Assembly (NCBI GenBank): GCA_018820665.1
Contig: JAHJNW010000068.1
Span: forward strand, 1 to 64,000
Length of the DNA: 64,000 bases
Reading direction: 5' to 3'
Origin: Alphaproteobacteria bacterium
GTDB lineage: Bacteria > Pseudomonadota > Alphaproteobacteria > Caulobacterales > Caulobacteraceae
Shown here: piece after piece, positions 1 through 11,231 of the stretch
Layout: the number at the start of each line of letters is the position of its first letter
How positions within the stretch are numbered: the stretch's first letter is position 1
Made by a program: the position numbers and the translations under genes
Notes under the pieces: generated by a model
What the model saw: the letters and a program-made list of their open reading frames with translations, nothing else
Told to the model about the DNA's origin: nothing
Databases searched by the model: none

Positions 1-1857
1 GCCGACGGCCAGGAGATCTTCACCGACACGCCGATGGTCAGGAAGGCCCGCGAAGGGGTGATGGAGTTTCTGCTCATCAACCACCCGCTGGACTGCCCGA
101 TCTGCGACCAGGGCGGCGAGTGCGACCTGCAGGACCAGGCCATGGGCTATGGCCGCGACGGCTCGCGCTACGCCGAGAACAAGCGCGCGGTCGAAGAAAA
201 GAACATGGGTCCGACGGTCAAGACCTTCATGACCCGATGCATCCAGTGCACCCGCTGCGTCCGCTTCATCACCGAGGTCGCCGGCGTGCCGGACATCGGC
301 ATGATCTCGCGCGGCGAGGACGCCGAGATCACCACCTATCTGGAAAAGAACATCGACAGCGAGCTGTCGGGCAACGTCAACGACCTGTGCCCGGTCGGCG
401 CCCTGACGCACCGGCCGTGGCAGTACCACTACCGCCCGTGGGAGCTGAAGCGGACCGAGTCGATCGACGTCATGGACGCCCTGGGCTCGAACATCCGCGT
501 CGACGCGCGCGGGGCCGAGGTCATGCGCGTGCTGCCGCGGGTGCATGAGGGCATCAACGAGGAATGGCTGTCGGACATCAGCCGCTACGCCGTCGACGGC
601 CTGCAGCGCCAGCGGCTGGACCGGCCCTATGTGCGCGAGGACGGCAAGCTGCGCGCGGCCTCGTGGGAAGAGGCGCTGGGCGTCGTGGCGGCCAAGCTGA
701 CCGCCGCCAAACCTGAGAAGATCGGCGTCGTCGCCGGCGATCTGCAGGATGCGGAATCGATGAAGGCGGCGCTGGACCTGTTCCGCGCCCTCGGCTCGGC
801 CAACACCGACTGCCGTCAGGACGGCAGCGCCCTGGGCCATGGCCCGCGCGAAGGCTGGCTGTTCAACTCCGGCCTGCAAGGTATTGAAAACGCCGACGCG
901 GTCCTGATCGTCGGGGCCAATCCGCGGACCGAGGCGCCGCTGCTGAACGCGCGTCTGCGCAAGGCGTGGCTGACCGGCGAGATGCAGGTCGGGGTGATCG
1001 GCGAGCCGGTGAACCTGACCTTCGAACACAGCTGGCTCGGCGCCGGCTCGAAGACCCTGGCCAAACTGCCGAAGGCGGCGCTCGACTTCCTCGACAAGGC
1101 CGAGCGGCCGGCGATCATCGTCGGCGCGGGCGCCCTGTCCGGCGAAAGCGGACCCGCCGTGCTGAACGCGCTCGGCGCCCTGGCGAAGAAGGTCGGCGTC
1201 GTCGCCGCTGCCGAGGCCGGCGTCTGGAACGGCTTCAACGTGCTGCATACGGCGGCCTCGCGGGTCGGCGGCCTCGACATGGGCTTCGTCCCGGGCGCGG
1301 GCGGCCTGTCGGCGGTCGACATGGTCAAGAAGGGCGCGCTGGACGTGCTTTTGCTGCTGGGCGCCGACGAGATCGACGCCTCGGCCACCGGCGCCTTCAA
1401 GGTCTATCTGGGCAGCCATGGCGACCGCGGCGCGCACGGCGCCGACGTCATCCTGCCGGGCGCGGCCTATACCGAAAAGCCGGGCCTGTACGTCAACACC
1501 GAGGGCCGGGTGCAGATGGCCGAACGGGCCGTCTTCCCGAAAGGCCAGGCGAAGGAAGACTGGGCCATCCTGCGCGCCCTGTCGGCCATGGTCGGCCAGA
1601 CCCTGCCGTACGACACCCTCGACGCCCTGCGTTCGAAGCTGATGGCGGATCATCCGACCTTCGGTCGCATCGACTATCTGCCGGCGCCGGCGTCGTTCGA
1701 CGTGGCGAGCCTCGGCAAGAAGGGCGACCTCGGCGACACGGCCTTCCATTCGGCGGTGCGCGACCCCTACCTCAACAACCCGATCGCGCGCGCCAGCGTG
1801 ACCATGGCCGAGCTGTCCGCCCTGCGGATGGCCCCGGTCGCGATGGCGGCGGAGTAA
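1..1857 (+). CDS. nuoG: NADH-quinone oxidoreductase subunit G (5'-truncated by window edge)
   Basis: Frame open from base 1; Cys motifs CPICDQGGECDLQ and CIQCTRCVRF; molybdopterin-oxidoreductase-like body; followed by nuoH. Confidence 0.97.
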   Translation, partial: ADGQEIFTDTPMVRKAREGVMEFLLINHPLDCPICDQGGECDLQDQAMGYGRDGSRYAENKRAVEEKNMGPTVKTFMTRCIQCTRCVRFITEVAGVPDIGMISRGEDAEITTYLEKNIDSELSGNVNDLCPVGALTHRPWQYHYRPWELKRTESIDVMDALGSNIRVDARGAEVMRVLPRVHEGINEEWLSDISRYAVDGLQRQRLDRPYVREDGKLRAASWEEALGVVAAKLTAAKPEKIGVVAGDLQDAESMKAALDLFRALGSANTDCRQDGSALGHGPREGWLFNSGLQGIENADAVLIVGANPRTEAPLLNARLRKAWLTGEMQVGVIGEPVNLTFEHSWLGAGSKTLAKLPKAALDFLDKAERPAIIVGAGALSGESGPAVLNALGALAKKVGVVAAAEAGVWNGFNVLHTAASRVGGLDMGFVPGAGGLSAVDMVKKGALDVLLLLGADEIDASATGAFKVYLGSHGDRGAHGADVILPGAAYTEKPGLYVNTEGRVQMAERAVFPKGQAKEDWAILRALSAMVGQTLPYDTLDALRSKLMADHPTFGRIDYLPAPASFDVASLGKKGDLGDTAFHSAVRDPYLNNPIARASVTMAELSALRMAPVAMAAE

Positions 1858-1863
1858 GGCCCG

Positions 1864-2928
1864 ATGGATTTCTGGACCACGCCCCTGGGTTGGACCCTGA
1901 TCACCGCCGGCGGCATCCTGCTGGTCACCGTCGGCATCCTGATCTCGCTCGCCTTCCTGCTGCTGGCCGACCGGAAGATCTGGGCCAGCGTGCAGATGCG
2001 CAAAGGGCCCAACGTCGTCGGCCCGTTCGGTCTACTGCAGTCGTTCGCCGACTTCTTCAAATTCGTGCTGAAGGAGATCGTCGTCCCGTCCGGCGCCGAC
2101 AAGATCATCTTCCTGCTGGCGCCGCTGCTGACCTTCGTCCTGGCCTTCATCGCCTGGGCGGCCATTCCGTTCGCGCCGGGCTGGGTCATCTCCGACCTCA
2201 ATGTCGGCATCCTGTACATCTTCGCGATCAGCTCGCTGGGCGTTTACGGCATCATCATGGGCGGCTGGGCTTCGAACTCGAAGTATCCGTTCCTCGGCTC
2301 GCTGCGCAGCGCGGCGCAGATGGTGTCCTATGAGGTCTCCATCGGCCTGGTGATCATCAACGTCATCCTGCTGTCGGGGACGATGAACCTGACCGCCATC
2401 GTCGAGCAGCAGGGCGGCTGGTTCTGGGACTGGTTCGCCTTCGGGGGCGGGGCGGGCACATGGCCGCTGATCGTCGTCATGTTCCCGATGTCGATCATCT
2501 TCTTCATCTCGGCCCTGGCCGAGACAAACCGTCCGCCGTTCGACCTGCCCGAGGCCGAGTCCGAGCTGGTGGCCGGCTATCAGGTCGAATACTCGTCGAC
2601 GCCCTACCTGCTGTTCATGATCGGCGAATACGCCAACATCGTCTTCATGTGCGCCATGATCAGCCTGCTGTTCTTCGGCGGCTGGCACCCGGGCTTCCCG
2701 ACCGACTTCCTCGCCGACTGGCCGGAATTCGTCGCCAACCTGTTCTACTTCCTGGTGTTCTTCGCCAAGATCATCTTCTGGTTCGCGATGATCGCCATGG
2801 TGAAGGCCTTCGTGCCGCGCTACCGCTACGATCAGCTGATGCGGTTGGGCTGGAAGATCTTCTTGCCGACCTCGCTGGTCGCCGTGGTTGTGGTCGCCGC
2901 CTGGCGTGTGTTCGCGGTGGGCGCATGA
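1864..2928 (+). CDS. nuoH: NADH-quinone oxidoreductase subunit H
   Basis: 354 aa multi-TM protein with [26 protein letters not shown] motif; operon context. Confidence 0.98.
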   Translation: MDFWTTPLGWTLITAGGILLVTVGILISLAFLLLADRKIWASVQMRKGPNVVGPFGLLQSFADFFKFVLKEIVVPSGADKIIFLLAPLLTFVLAFIAWAAIPFAPGWVISDLNVGILYIFAISSLGVYGIIMGGWASNSKYPFLGSLRSAAQMVSYEVSIGLVIINVILLSGTMNLTAIVEQQGGWFWDWFAFGGGAGTWPLIVVMFPMSIIFFISALAETNRPPFDLPEAESELVAGYQVEYSSTPYLLFMIGEYANIVFMCAMISLLFFGGWHPGFPTDFLADWPEFVANLFYFLVFFAKIIFWFAMIAMVKAFVPRYRYDQLMRLGWKIFLPTSLVAVVVVAAWRVFAVGA

Positions 2929-3149
2929 GCCGGCTTCTGACCCTGATCGCGATATCCGCCGCCGCGGCGACGGCCGCCTGCAATGTGCCGATCTACGAGC
3001 CGGAACCGGTGTCGGGCTATCAGTGGGAACGGCGCCAGCAGGCCATCGAACGGCAGCAGGCCGAACGCGTGCGCCTGTGCCGCATCACCCGGGATGAGGA
3101 CCCGCGCAAGGAAGAGCTTTGCCGCGGCGTCGAGAGAGAGAACGACTGA
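2925..3149 (+). CDS. small putative lipoprotein, 74 aa, unknown function
   Basis: ATG overlaps the nuoH stop (ATGA) and the stop overlaps the nuoI ATG (TGATG); [19 protein letters not shown] looks like a signal peptide with a lipobox-like TAAC. Confidence 0.7.
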   Translation: MSRLLTLIAISAAAATAACNVPIYEPEPVSGYQWERRQQAIERQQAERVRLCRITRDEDPRKEELCRGVEREND

Positions 3150-3640
3150 TGTTCACCCGTATCGTCCAGGCCACCAAGGGCGCGATGATGCTGGACATCA
3201 TCGGCGCCATCGGTCTGTCGCTGAAATACATGGCGCGGCCCAAGGCCACCGTGAACTATCCGTTCGAGCGCAATCCGCAGTCGCCGCGCTTCCGCGGCGA
3301 ACACGCCCTGCGCCGCTATCCGAACGGCGAGGAGCGGTGCATAGCCTGCAAGCTGTGCGAGGCCATCTGCCCGGCCCAGGCCATTACCATCGAGGCCGAA
3401 CCGCGCGCCGACGGCAGCCGCCGCACGACCCGCTACGACATCGACATGGTCAAATGCATCTATTGCGGCCTGTGCCAGGAGGCCTGCCCGGTCGACGCGA
3501 TCGTCGAGGGGCCGAACTCGGAATTCACCGTCGAGAACCGCGAAGAGCTGCTCTACGACAAAGACAAATTGCTTTCGAACGGCGACCGCTGGGAGCGGTT
3601 GATCGCGAAGAATCTGGAACTCGACGCGCCTTACCGTTAA
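3149..3640 (+). CDS. nuoI: NADH-quinone oxidoreductase subunit I
   Basis: Two 4Fe-4S motifs ([24 protein letters not shown]); internal ATG at 3149 preferred over the ORF-track start. Confidence 0.97.
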   Translation: MFTRIVQATKGAMMLDIIGAIGLSLKYMARPKATVNYPFERNPQSPRFRGEHALRRYPNGEERCIACKLCEAICPAQAITIEAEPRADGSRRTTRYDIDMVKCIYCGLCQEACPVDAIVEGPNSEFTVENREELLYDKDKLLSNGDRWERLIAKNLELDAPYR

Positions 3641-3661
3641 GGCGCAGACGCTGAACGGGGA

Positions 3662-3688
3662 GGGCGATTCCGAAAGGGATCGTCGCCC
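3662..3688 (+). other. stem-loop with GAAA tetraloop in the nuoI-nuoJ intergenic region
   Basis: GGGC-GATTCC-GAAA-GGGATC-(GTC)-GCCC: 6-bp inner stem (one G-U) and 4-bp outer stem with a 3-nt bulge. Confidence 0.5.
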
Positions 3689-3714
3689 ATAACCGAAAGG
3701 GGCGCAGGCCTCAG

Positions 3715-4341
3715 ATGTTGACAGGAATCGCCTTCTATCTGCTGGCGGCGGTGGCCGCGGTCGGCGGCCTGATGGTCGTCACCGCGAAGAACCCCGTGCA
3801 CAGCGTGCTGTGGCTGATCCTGACCTTCTTCTCGTCGGCGGGGCTGTTCGTGCTGCTGGGCGCGGAGTTCCTGGCGATGCTGCTGGTCGTGGTCTACGTC
3901 GGCGCCGTCGCGGTGCTGTTCCTGTTCGTGGTGATGATGCTGGACGTCGACTTCGTGCGCCTGCGCGAGGGTTACGCCCGCTACCTGCCGCTGGCCGCCG
4001 TCGTCGCCGGCGTACTGCTGATCGAGATGATCATGATCTCGCTGGTGGTGGTGAGCGGCGGGGCCGCCGCCGACGCGACCGGGCCGGCCGTCGCAGTCGC
4101 CGACATGACCAACGCCGAGGCCATCGGCCGGGTGCTGTACACCGACTATGTCTACATCTTCCAGGCGGCGGGGATCGTGCTGCTGATCGCCATGATCGGG
4201 GCCATCGTCCTGACCCTGCGCCACAAGCCCAACATCAAGCGCCAGAACCCCGGCGACCAGGTCAACCGCGATCGCAAGACCGCGATCGAGGTCAAGGGCG
4301 CGGCCACCGGCGCGGGCGTCTCCGCCGAGGATCTGATCTGA
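3715..4341 (+). CDS. nuoJ: NADH-quinone oxidoreductase subunit J
   Basis: 208 aa multi-[16 protein letters not shown]; operon context. Confidence 0.97.
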   Translation: MLTGIAFYLLAAVAAVGGLMVVTAKNPVHSVLWLILTFFSSAGLFVLLGAEFLAMLLVVVYVGAVAVLFLFVVMMLDVDFVRLREGYARYLPLAAVVAGVLLIEMIMISLVVVSGGAAADATGPAVAVADMTNAEAIGRVLYTDYVYIFQAAGIVLLIAMIGAIVLTLRHKPNIKRQNPGDQVNRDRKTAIEVKGAATGAGVSAEDLI

Positions 4342-4649
4342 TGGACATCACGCTGCAGCACTATCTGGCGGTCGGCGCCATCCTGTTCACCATCGGCGTC
4401 TTCGGCATCTTCGTGAACCGCAAGAACGTCATCATCATCCTGATGTCGATCGAGATGATCCTGCTGGCGGTGAACATCAATTTCGTCGCCTTCTCGGCCT
4501 ATCTCAACGACGTCTCCGGGCAGATCATGGCCATGTTCGTGCTCACGGTCGCCGCGGCCGAGGCCGCCGTCGGCCTGGCCATTCTGGTGACCTTCTTCCG
4601 CAATCGCGGCGACATCGCCGTCGATGACGCCTCGGTCATGAAGGGCTGA
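4341..4649 (+). CDS. nuoK: NADH-quinone oxidoreductase subunit K
   Basis: 102 aa from internal ATG overlapping the nuoJ stop; [20 protein letters not shown]. Confidence 0.97.
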   Translation: MDITLQHYLAVGAILFTIGVFGIFVNRKNVIIILMSIEMILLAVNINFVAFSAYLNDVSGQIMAMFVLTVAAAEAAVGLAILVTFFRNRGDIAVDDASVMKG

Positions 4650-4651
4650 TC

Positions 4652-6754
4652 GTGAACCTCGCGCTTCTCGTCACTCTCGGCGTCTTCGCCCCGCTGCTCG
4701 GCGCGGCCGTCGTCGGCCTGTCCGGCCGCCGGCTCGGCGACCTGCTGTCCAAATCGATCACCACCGGCCTGCTGTTCTTCTCGTGCGCCGTGGCCTGGAT
4801 CGTGTTCGCCCAGTGGACCTGGGGCGGCCTCGAGGCCTTCACTGTGCAGATCGCGCCGTTCGTCAACGTCGGCGACTTCCAGTCGAACTGGGCCATCCGC
4901 ATCGATGCGATGTCGGCCGTCATGCTGGTCGTGGTCACCAGCGTGTCCTCGCTCGTTCACCTCTATTCGTGGGGGTATATGTCCGAGGATCCGGACCAGC
5001 CGCGGTTCTTCGCCTATCTGTCGCTGTTCACCTTCGCCATGCTGGCGCTGGTCACCGCCGCCGACTTCATGCAGCTGTTCTTCGGCTGGGAAGGGGTGGG
5101 GCTGGCCTCCTATCTGCTGATCGGCTTCTGGTTCAAGAAGCCGACCGCCAGCGCCGCCGCGATCAAGGCCTTCGTCGTCAACCGGGTCGGCGACTTCGGC
5201 TTCGTGCTGGGCATCTGCACCGTGTTCTGGATGTTCGGCACCATCGAGTTCGCCGAACTGTTCCCGATGATCGCCGCACAGGCCGGAACCGGCTGGGACT
5301 TCCTCGGCTACACCTGGTCGGCGCTGGATCTGGCGGGCTTCCTGCTGTTCATCGGCGCCATGGGCAAGTCGGCCCAGTTCTTCCTCCACACCTGGCTGCC
5401 CGACGCCATGGAGGGCCCGACGCCGGTCTCGGCCCTGATCCACGCGGCGACCATGGTCACCGCCGGCGTCTACATGGTCTGCCTGCTGTCGCCGATCTAT
5501 GAATACGCCCCGGTCGCCTCGGCGATCATCGCCCTCGTCGGCGCCGTCACGGCCCTGTTCGCCGCCACGGTCGGTCTGGCCCAGAACGACATCAAGCGGG
5601 TCATCGCCTATTCGACCTGTTCGCAGCTCGGCTACATGTTCTTCGCCGCGGGCGTCGGCGCCTACCAGGCGGCCATGTTCCACCTGTTCACCCACGCCTT
5701 CTTCAAGGCCCTGCTGTTCCTCGGGGCCGGCTCGGTGATCCACGGCATGCATCATGAACAGGACATGCGGAAGATGGGCGGGCTGTGGAAGCTGCTGCCC
5801 GTGACCTATGCGGTGATGACCATCGGCACCATCGCCATCACCGGCCTGGGCATTCCCGGGGTCGGCGGGTTCGCCGGCTTCTATTCCAAGGACTCGATCA
5901 TCGAGAGCGCCTTCGCCTCGTTCACCAACGGCCACAGCGCCATGGGGCTGTTCGCCTTCATGGTCGGCATCCTGGCGGCCGGCCTGACCGCCTACTATTC
6001 CTGGCGTCTGGTGTTCATGACCTTCCACAACAAGCCGGTGTGGAAGGACGAGGCCCATGCCGATCACGCGCATGACGACCACGCGGCGCATCCGGCGCAG
6101 CTGGAGACGCATGGCGAGCCGCTGGCCGACGACGGCCATGCCCATGACGATCACGCCCACGACGACCATGCCCATCACGGTCCGCTGAAGCCGCACGAGA
6201 GCACGTGGATCATGCTGGTTCCGCTGTTGCTGCTGTCGGTCGGCGCGGTCGCGGCCGGCTTCATCTTCGCGCCCTACTTCATCGGCGATCACGAACACGA
6301 TTTCTGGCGCGGCGCGATCTTCGTCGCCGAGGCCAACCATGTCCTGCACGACAGCCACTATGTGCCCGTCTGGGTGAAGTGGTCGCCGCTGATCCTGACG
6401 CTGATCGGGACCTTCGCCGCCTTCTGGCTGTATGTGCTGAAGGAGGGGATGGCGCGCCGGATGGCCGACCGCGGCGGCATCATCCACGGCTTCCTCTACA
6501 ACAAATGGTATTTCGACGAGCTGTATGACGTCGTGTTCGTGAAGGGCGCGAGGGCTGTCGGCGACCTGTTCTGGAAGATCGGTGACGTGAAGATCATCGA
6601 CGGCCTCGGCCCGAACGGCGCAGCCTGGGCCTCGCTGAAATCCGCCGCCCGACTGGGCAAGCTCCAGTCCGGCTATGTGTACCACTATGCGTTCGTGATG
6701 CTGCTCGGCGTGGCCGGTTTCCTCGCCTTCGCCATCTATGCGTGGGGAGCCTGA
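4652..6754 (+). CDS. nuoL: NADH-quinone oxidoreductase subunit L, with His/Asp-rich insert
   Basis: 700 aa; Mrp-antiporter signatures ([42 protein letters not shown]); GTG start. Confidence 0.97.
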   Translation: MNLALLVTLGVFAPLLGAAVVGLSGRRLGDLLSKSITTGLLFFSCAVAWIVFAQWTWGGLEAFTVQIAPFVNVGDFQSNWAIRIDAMSAVMLVVVTSVSSLVHLYSWGYMSEDPDQPRFFAYLSLFTFAMLALVTAADFMQLFFGWEGVGLASYLLIGFWFKKPTASAAAIKAFVVNRVGDFGFVLGICTVFWMFGTIEFAELFPMIAAQAGTGWDFLGYTWSALDLAGFLLFIGAMGKSAQFFLHTWLPDAMEGPTPVSALIHAATMVTAGVYMVCLLSPIYEYAPVASAIIALVGAVTALFAATVGLAQNDIKRVIAYSTCSQLGYMFFAAGVGAYQAAMFHLFTHAFFKALLFLGAGSVIHGMHHEQDMRKMGGLWKLLPVTYAVMTIGTIAITGLGIPGVGGFAGFYSKDSIIESAFASFTNGHSAMGLFAFMVGILAAGLTAYYSWRLVFMTFHNKPVWKDEAHADHAHDDHAAHPAQLETHGEPLADDGHAHDDHAHDDHAHHGPLKPHESTWIMLVPLLLLSVGAVAAGFIFAPYFIGDHEHDFWRGAIFVAEANHVLHDSHYVPVWVKWSPLILTLIGTFAAFWLYVLKEGMARRMADRGGIIHGFLYNKWYFDELYDVVFVKGARAVGDLFWKIGDVKIIDGLGPNGAAWASLKSAARLGKLQSGYVYHYAFVMLLGVAGFLAFAIYAWGA

Positions 6755-8244
6755 TCTTGCCCCAGATCCCCTTCATCCTCAGCGTCGTCACCTTCCTGCC
6801 GCTGGTCGGCGCGGGACTGATCCTGCTCGCCCGCCTGCTGGGCAAGGGCGACGCCGCCGGCGCCGCGCGCTGGATCGCCCTCGGCACGACGCTCCTCGCC
6901 CTGGCCGTCTCGGCCGTGCTGGTGGCCGGCTTCGACGCCTCGAACGCCGCCTATCAGTTCGTCGAGCGCTATGTCTGGTTCGCCGGCGCCGAATACCACA
7001 TGGGCGTCGACGGGATTTCGATCCTGTTCGTGCTGCTGACCGCCTTCCTGATGCCGATCTGCATCCTGGCCAGCTGGACCACGATCAAGGAGCGGGTGGT
7101 CGACTATATGATCGCCTTCCTGGTGCTGGAGACGCTGGTCATCGGCGTGTTCACCTCGCTGGACCTGTTCCTGTTCTACATCTTCTTCGAAGGCACCCTG
7201 GTGCCGATGTTCATCATCATCGGCGTCTGGGGCGGGGCCAACCGGATCTACGCCGCCTACAAATTTTTCCTCTACACCCTGCTGGGATCCGTCCTGATGC
7301 TGCTGGCCATGCTGTGGATGGCGGCCGAGGCCGGCACGACCAGCATTCCGGCGCTGAAGGCGTTCGACTTCCCCGCCTATGCCCAGCCGTTGCTCTGGCT
7401 GGCCTTCTTCGCCTCGTTCGCGGTCAAGATGCCGATGTGGCCGGTGCACACCTGGCTGCCGGACGCCCACGTCCAGGCGCCAACCGCGGGCTCGGTCATC
7501 CTCGCCGGCATCCTGCTGAAGCTGGGCGGCTACGGCTTCATCCTGTTCAACCTGCCGATGTTCCCGCTGGCGTCGCAGATGTTCGCGCCGCTGGTGTTCG
7601 CCCTGTCGGCCATCGCCATCGTCTACACCTCGCTGGTCGCCTTCCGGCAGACCGACATGAAGAAGCTGATCGCCTATTCGTCGGTCGCCCACATGGGCTT
7701 CGTCACCATGGGCATCTTCGCCGGCAACGATCAGGGCGTTCAGGGGGCGGTGTTCCAGATGCTCAGCCACGGCCTGATCTCGGGCGCGCTCTTCCTCTGC
7801 GTCGGCGTGGTCTATGACCGGATGCACACGCGCGAGATCGCCTTCTACGGCGGCCTGACCTCGCGCATGCCGTGGTTCGCCGCCATCTTCCTGCTGTTCA
7901 CCATGGCCAACGTCGGCCTGCCCGGCACCTCGGGCTTCATCGGCGAGGTCCTGACCCTGACCGGCGTCTACGGCGTCTCGACCTGGACGGCCCTGTTCGC
8001 GGCCTCGGGCGTGATCTTCTCGGCGGTCTACGCCCTGACGCTGTATCGCAACGTCATGTTCGGCGAGATCACCAATCCGGCGCTGAAGGCCATCACCGAC
8101 GTCGACAAGCGCGAGCTGCTGATCTTCGCGCCGCTGATCATCGGCACCCTGTGGCTGGGCGTTCAGCCCGGTCTGGTGCTGGATTACACCGCCGCCTCGG
8201 TCGAGGCCCTGACTTCCGCCTATCAACTTGCGATCGGCGGGTGA
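6742..8244 (+). CDS. nuoM: NADH-quinone oxidoreductase subunit M
   Basis: 500 aa; [48 protein letters not shown]. Confidence 0.97.
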   Translation: MGSLILPQIPFILSVVTFLPLVGAGLILLARLLGKGDAAGAARWIALGTTLLALAVSAVLVAGFDASNAAYQFVERYVWFAGAEYHMGVDGISILFVLLTAFLMPICILASWTTIKERVVDYMIAFLVLETLVIGVFTSLDLFLFYIFFEGTLVPMFIIIGVWGGANRIYAAYKFFLYTLLGSVLMLLAMLWMAAEAGTTSIPALKAFDFPAYAQPLLWLAFFASFAVKMPMWPVHTWLPDAHVQAPTAGSVILAGILLKLGGYGFILFNLPMFPLASQMFAPLVFALSAIAIVYTSLVAFRQTDMKKLIAYSSVAHMGFVTMGIFAGNDQGVQGAVFQMLSHGLISGALFLCVGVVYDRMHTREIAFYGGLTSRMPWFAAIFLLFTMANVGLPGTSGFIGEVLTLTGVYGVSTWTALFAASGVIFSAVYALTLYRNVMFGEITNPALKAITDVDKRELLIFAPLIIGTLWLGVQPGLVLDYTAASVEALTSAYQLAIGG

Positions 8245-8248
8245 GACC

Positions 8249-9697
8249 ATGATGCCTGATCTGATTTCCGCCCTCCAGCTTTCGACTCCGGAAGCCGCCC
8301 TCGCGGTCGGCGGCCTCGTGCTGCTGATGATCGGCGCCTTCGTCGGCGAAAAGAGCGCCCGGCTGGTCTCGGCCCTGTCGATCCTGCTGCTGCTCGGGGC
8401 CACCGCCCTGGCCGTGACCGGTCCGCTGGGCCAGGCTTTCAACGGCGCCTATGTGGCCGATCCGCTGGCCGTCTACGGCAAGGCGCTGATCTTCCTGTCC
8501 AGCGCCTTGGCCATCGTGCTCGGCGACGGCTGGATGAAGCGCAACCGCATCGCCAAATTCGAGTATCCGGTGCTGATCGTGCTGGCCTCGGCCGGCATGG
8601 GGATGATGGCGTCGTCGGGCGACCTGATCTCGCTGTACGTCGGCATCGAGCTGCACTCGCTGGCCCTGTATGTGCTGGCCGCCTTCCACCGCGACGACCT
8701 CAAGGCGTCCGAGGCCGGCCTCAAGTATTTCGTGCTCGGCGCCCTGTCGTCCGGCCTGCTGCTGTACGGCGCCAGCCTGATCTACGGCTTCACCGGTTCG
8801 ATGCGGTTCGACGAGATCGCCGCCTACGCCGCGACCAACGCCTCGCCCGGCCTGATCTTCGGCTTGGTGTTCCTGATCTGCGGCCTGGCCTTCAAGGTCT
8901 CGGCCGCGCCGTTCCACATGTGGACGCCGGACGTCTATGAGGGCGCCCCGACGCCGGTCGTTGCCCTGTTCGCCACGGCCCCCAAGGTCGCGGCCATGGT
9001 GCTGATCGCCCGGACGCTGGAAGGGGCCTTCGCCGGCTCGCACGACCAGTGGGCCCAGGTGCTGATCCTGATCTCGCTGATCTCCTTCGCCGTCGGGGCA
9101 TTCGGCGGGCTGGTGCAGAAGGATATGCAGCGGCTGCTGGCCTATTCCTCGATCGCCAACATCGGCTACGCCCTGCTGGGTATCGCCGCCGGCACGACGC
9201 TGGGCGTGCAGGCCATGCTGCTGTTCATGACGCTGTATGTCATCGACCAGTTCGGCTTCTTCGCCCTGATCCTGTCGCTGAGCCGGAACGGGCGGCCGAT
9301 CCGTCGCATCCAGGACTTCGCCGGCCTGCGCAAGGACCGGCCGGTGATGGCGCTGGTGCTGACCGTGCTTTCGCTGTCGGTGCTGGGCATGCCGCCGCTG
9401 GCCGGATTCTGGGGCAAATGGGCGGTGTTCGGCGCCGCCGCCGAGGCCGGATACTGGATGGTCGGCGCCGCCGGTCTCGTGGCCTCCGTCGTCGCCGGCT
9501 TCTACTATCTGCGCATCATCAAGCTGATGTGGTTCGATCCGGCGCCCGAGGGCGTCGAGGCGATCGATCGGTCGCCGATCGAGGCGAAGACCATCGCCAT
9601 CGCCGCGGCCCTGTTCTCCTTCCCGCTGGTGCTGGTCGCCCTGACCTGGCTGGAGCCGCTGACGCGGGCGGCGGCGGTCGGCTACGGGGCGGGCTGA
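8249..9697 (+). CDS. nuoN: NADH-quinone oxidoreductase subunit N
   Basis: Antiporter-like multi-TM protein, FHMWTPDVYEGAPTPVVALFATAPKVAA; start chosen at MMPDL. Confidence 0.96.
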   Translation: MMPDLISALQLSTPEAALAVGGLVLLMIGAFVGEKSARLVSALSILLLLGATALAVTGPLGQAFNGAYVADPLAVYGKALIFLSSALAIVLGDGWMKRNRIAKFEYPVLIVLASAGMGMMASSGDLISLYVGIELHSLALYVLAAFHRDDLKASEAGLKYFVLGALSSGLLLYGASLIYGFTGSMRFDEIAAYAATNASPGLIFGLVFLICGLAFKVSAAPFHMWTPDVYEGAPTPVVALFATAPKVAAMVLIARTLEGAFAGSHDQWAQVLILISLISFAVGAFGGLVQKDMQRLLAYSSIANIGYALLGIAAGTTLGVQAMLLFMTLYVIDQFGFFALILSLSRNGRPIRRIQDFAGLRKDRPVMALVLTVLSLSVLGMPPLAGFWGKWAVFGAAAEAGYWMVGAAGLVASVVAGFYYLRIIKLMWFDPAPEGVEAIDRSPIEAKTIAIAAALFSFPLVLVALTWLEPLTRAAAVGYGAG

Positions 9698-9699
9698 CG

Positions 9700-10452
9700 G
9701 TGGCTTCGGCCGCGGCCGTCCTGCTGCTCGACCAGACCGACTCCACCAATGCGGACGCCCGTCGCCGGGCCGAGGCCGGCGAGACCGGCCCGCTGTGGAT
9801 CGTCGCCCGGCGGCAGTCGGCCGGCCGCGGGCGACGGGGCAGGGCGTGGGAGAGCGACACGGGCAATCTGTTCGCCACCCTGCTGACCACCACGCGCAAG
9901 CCGCCGGCCGAGGCGGCCCAGGTGACCTTCATCGCCGCCCTCGCCATCGCCGATCTGCTGGACGCCTTCGCGCCGCCGTCGCTGGTGACGATCAAATGGC
10001 CCAATGACGTGTTGCTCGCCGGGGACAAGGCGTCGGGCGTTCTGGTCGAGTCCGGGGCGCACGAAGGCGGCGGCCTGTGGCTGGCGATCGGCATCGGGGT
10101 CAATCTGGCCCAGGCGCCGGAGGGGACCGAGCGGCCGGCGACGGCGCTGGCGAACCATCTGCGCGGCGATGTCCTGACCCCGCCGACGGTCGAGGCGGCG
10201 GCGGCGACGTTGGCCGGGGCCTTCGCGGTCTGGATGGAGCGGTGGGAGACGCTGGGCTTCCAGCCGATCCTCGACGCCTGGCAGGCGCGGACATCGGGGC
10301 TGGACGGCCCGGCCGTGGCGCGGCTGGGGCGCGAGACGGTCGAGGGCCGGGCCGAGGGCGTGGCCCCGGATGGGGCGCTGAAACTGAGACTGGCTGACGG
10401 GTCGCTGCGGCTGATCTCGGCCGGCGACGTCTTCTTCGGGGAGGCCGCGTGA
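9700..10452 (+). CDS. birA: biotin--[acetyl-CoA-carboxylase] ligase
   Basis: [12 protein letters not shown] and IKWPNDVLL motifs; GTG start just after the nuoN stop. Confidence 0.93.
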   Translation: MASAAAVLLLDQTDSTNADARRRAEAGETGPLWIVARRQSAGRGRRGRAWESDTGNLFATLLTTTRKPPAEAAQVTFIAALAIADLLDAFAPPSLVTIKWPNDVLLAGDKASGVLVESGAHEGGGLWLAIGIGVNLAQAPEGTERPATALANHLRGDVLTPPTVEAAAATLAGAFAVWMERWETLGFQPILDAWQARTSGLDGPAVARLGRETVEGRAEGVAPDGALKLRLADGSLRLISAGDVFFGEAA

Positions 10453-11231
10453 TGTTGCTGGCGATCGAACAGGGCAACACCAATACGCTGTTCGCGGTGC
10501 ATGACGGCGAGGCGTGGATCGCCCAGTGGCGCACGGCAACCGAGGCCAGCCGCACGGCTGACGAATACGCCGTCTGGCTGAGCCAGCTGCTGTCGATGCG
10601 TGGCTTGGCGATCAGCCAGCTGGACGGTTGCATCATATCCAGCGTGGTGCCGCAATCGATCTTCAATCTTAGGAACCTGTCGCGCCGCTATCTGTCGGTC
10701 GAACCCCTGGTCATCGGCGAGAATGTCGAGCTGGGCATGACGGCGCGGATCACCAAGCCGAGCGAGGCAGGGGCCGACCGGTTGGTCAACGCCATCGGCG
10801 CGCATCTGGTCTATCCCGGCGACCTGATCGTCATCGACAGCGGCACGGCGACGACCTTCGACGTGATCGCCGCCGACGGCGCCTTCGAGGGCGGACTGAT
10901 CGCCCCCGGGATCAATCTGAGCCTTCAGGCGCTTCACGAGGCCGCCGCAATGTTGCCCCGCATCGCCATCCAGAAGCCCGATCGCGTGATCGGCAAGGAC
11001 ACGGTGTCCAACATGCAGTCGGGCGTCTTCTGGGGCTATGTCGCCCTGATCGAGGGCCTGGTCGCGCGCATCAAGGCGGAGTGGGGCAAGCCCATGACCG
11101 TCATCGGCACCGGCGGAGTCGCCTCGCTGTTCGAAGGCGCCACAGAGTCCATCGACCGGTTTGATCCGGACCTCACTATCCGCGGCCTCCTCGAAATCTG
11201 GCGGCGGAACACCCATCTAAAGGACACATGA
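10452..11231 (+). CDS. coaX: type III pantothenate kinase
   Basis: [44 protein letters not shown] motifs. Confidence 0.95.
   Translation: MLLAIEQGNTNTLFAVHDGEAWIAQWRTATEASRTADEYAVWLSQLLSMRGLAISQLDGCIISSVVPQSIFNLRNLSRRYLSVEPLVIGENVELGMTARITKPSEAGADRLVNAIGAHLVYPGDLIVIDSGTATTFDVIAADGAFEGGLIAPGINLSLQALHEAAAMLPRIAIQKPDRVIGKDTVSNMQSGVFWGYVALIEGLVARIKAEWGKPMTVIGTGGVASLFEGATESIDRFDPDLTIRGLLEIWRRNTHLKDT

Noticed and set aside
966-2333. 455-aa plus-strand ORF overlapping nuoG/nuoH in another frame
   Set aside because: Arg/Gly-rich frame-shifted reading of nuoG-nuoH
4499-6685. 728-aa minus-strand ORF antisense to nuoL
   Set aside because: High-GC shadow ORF: His/Gln/Arg/Asp/Gly-rich low-complexity translation with no domain, opposite a clear nuoL
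6736-8442. 568-aa minus-strand ORF antisense to nuoM
   Set aside because: Same shadow-ORF composition ([15 protein letters not shown]...), no plausible protein
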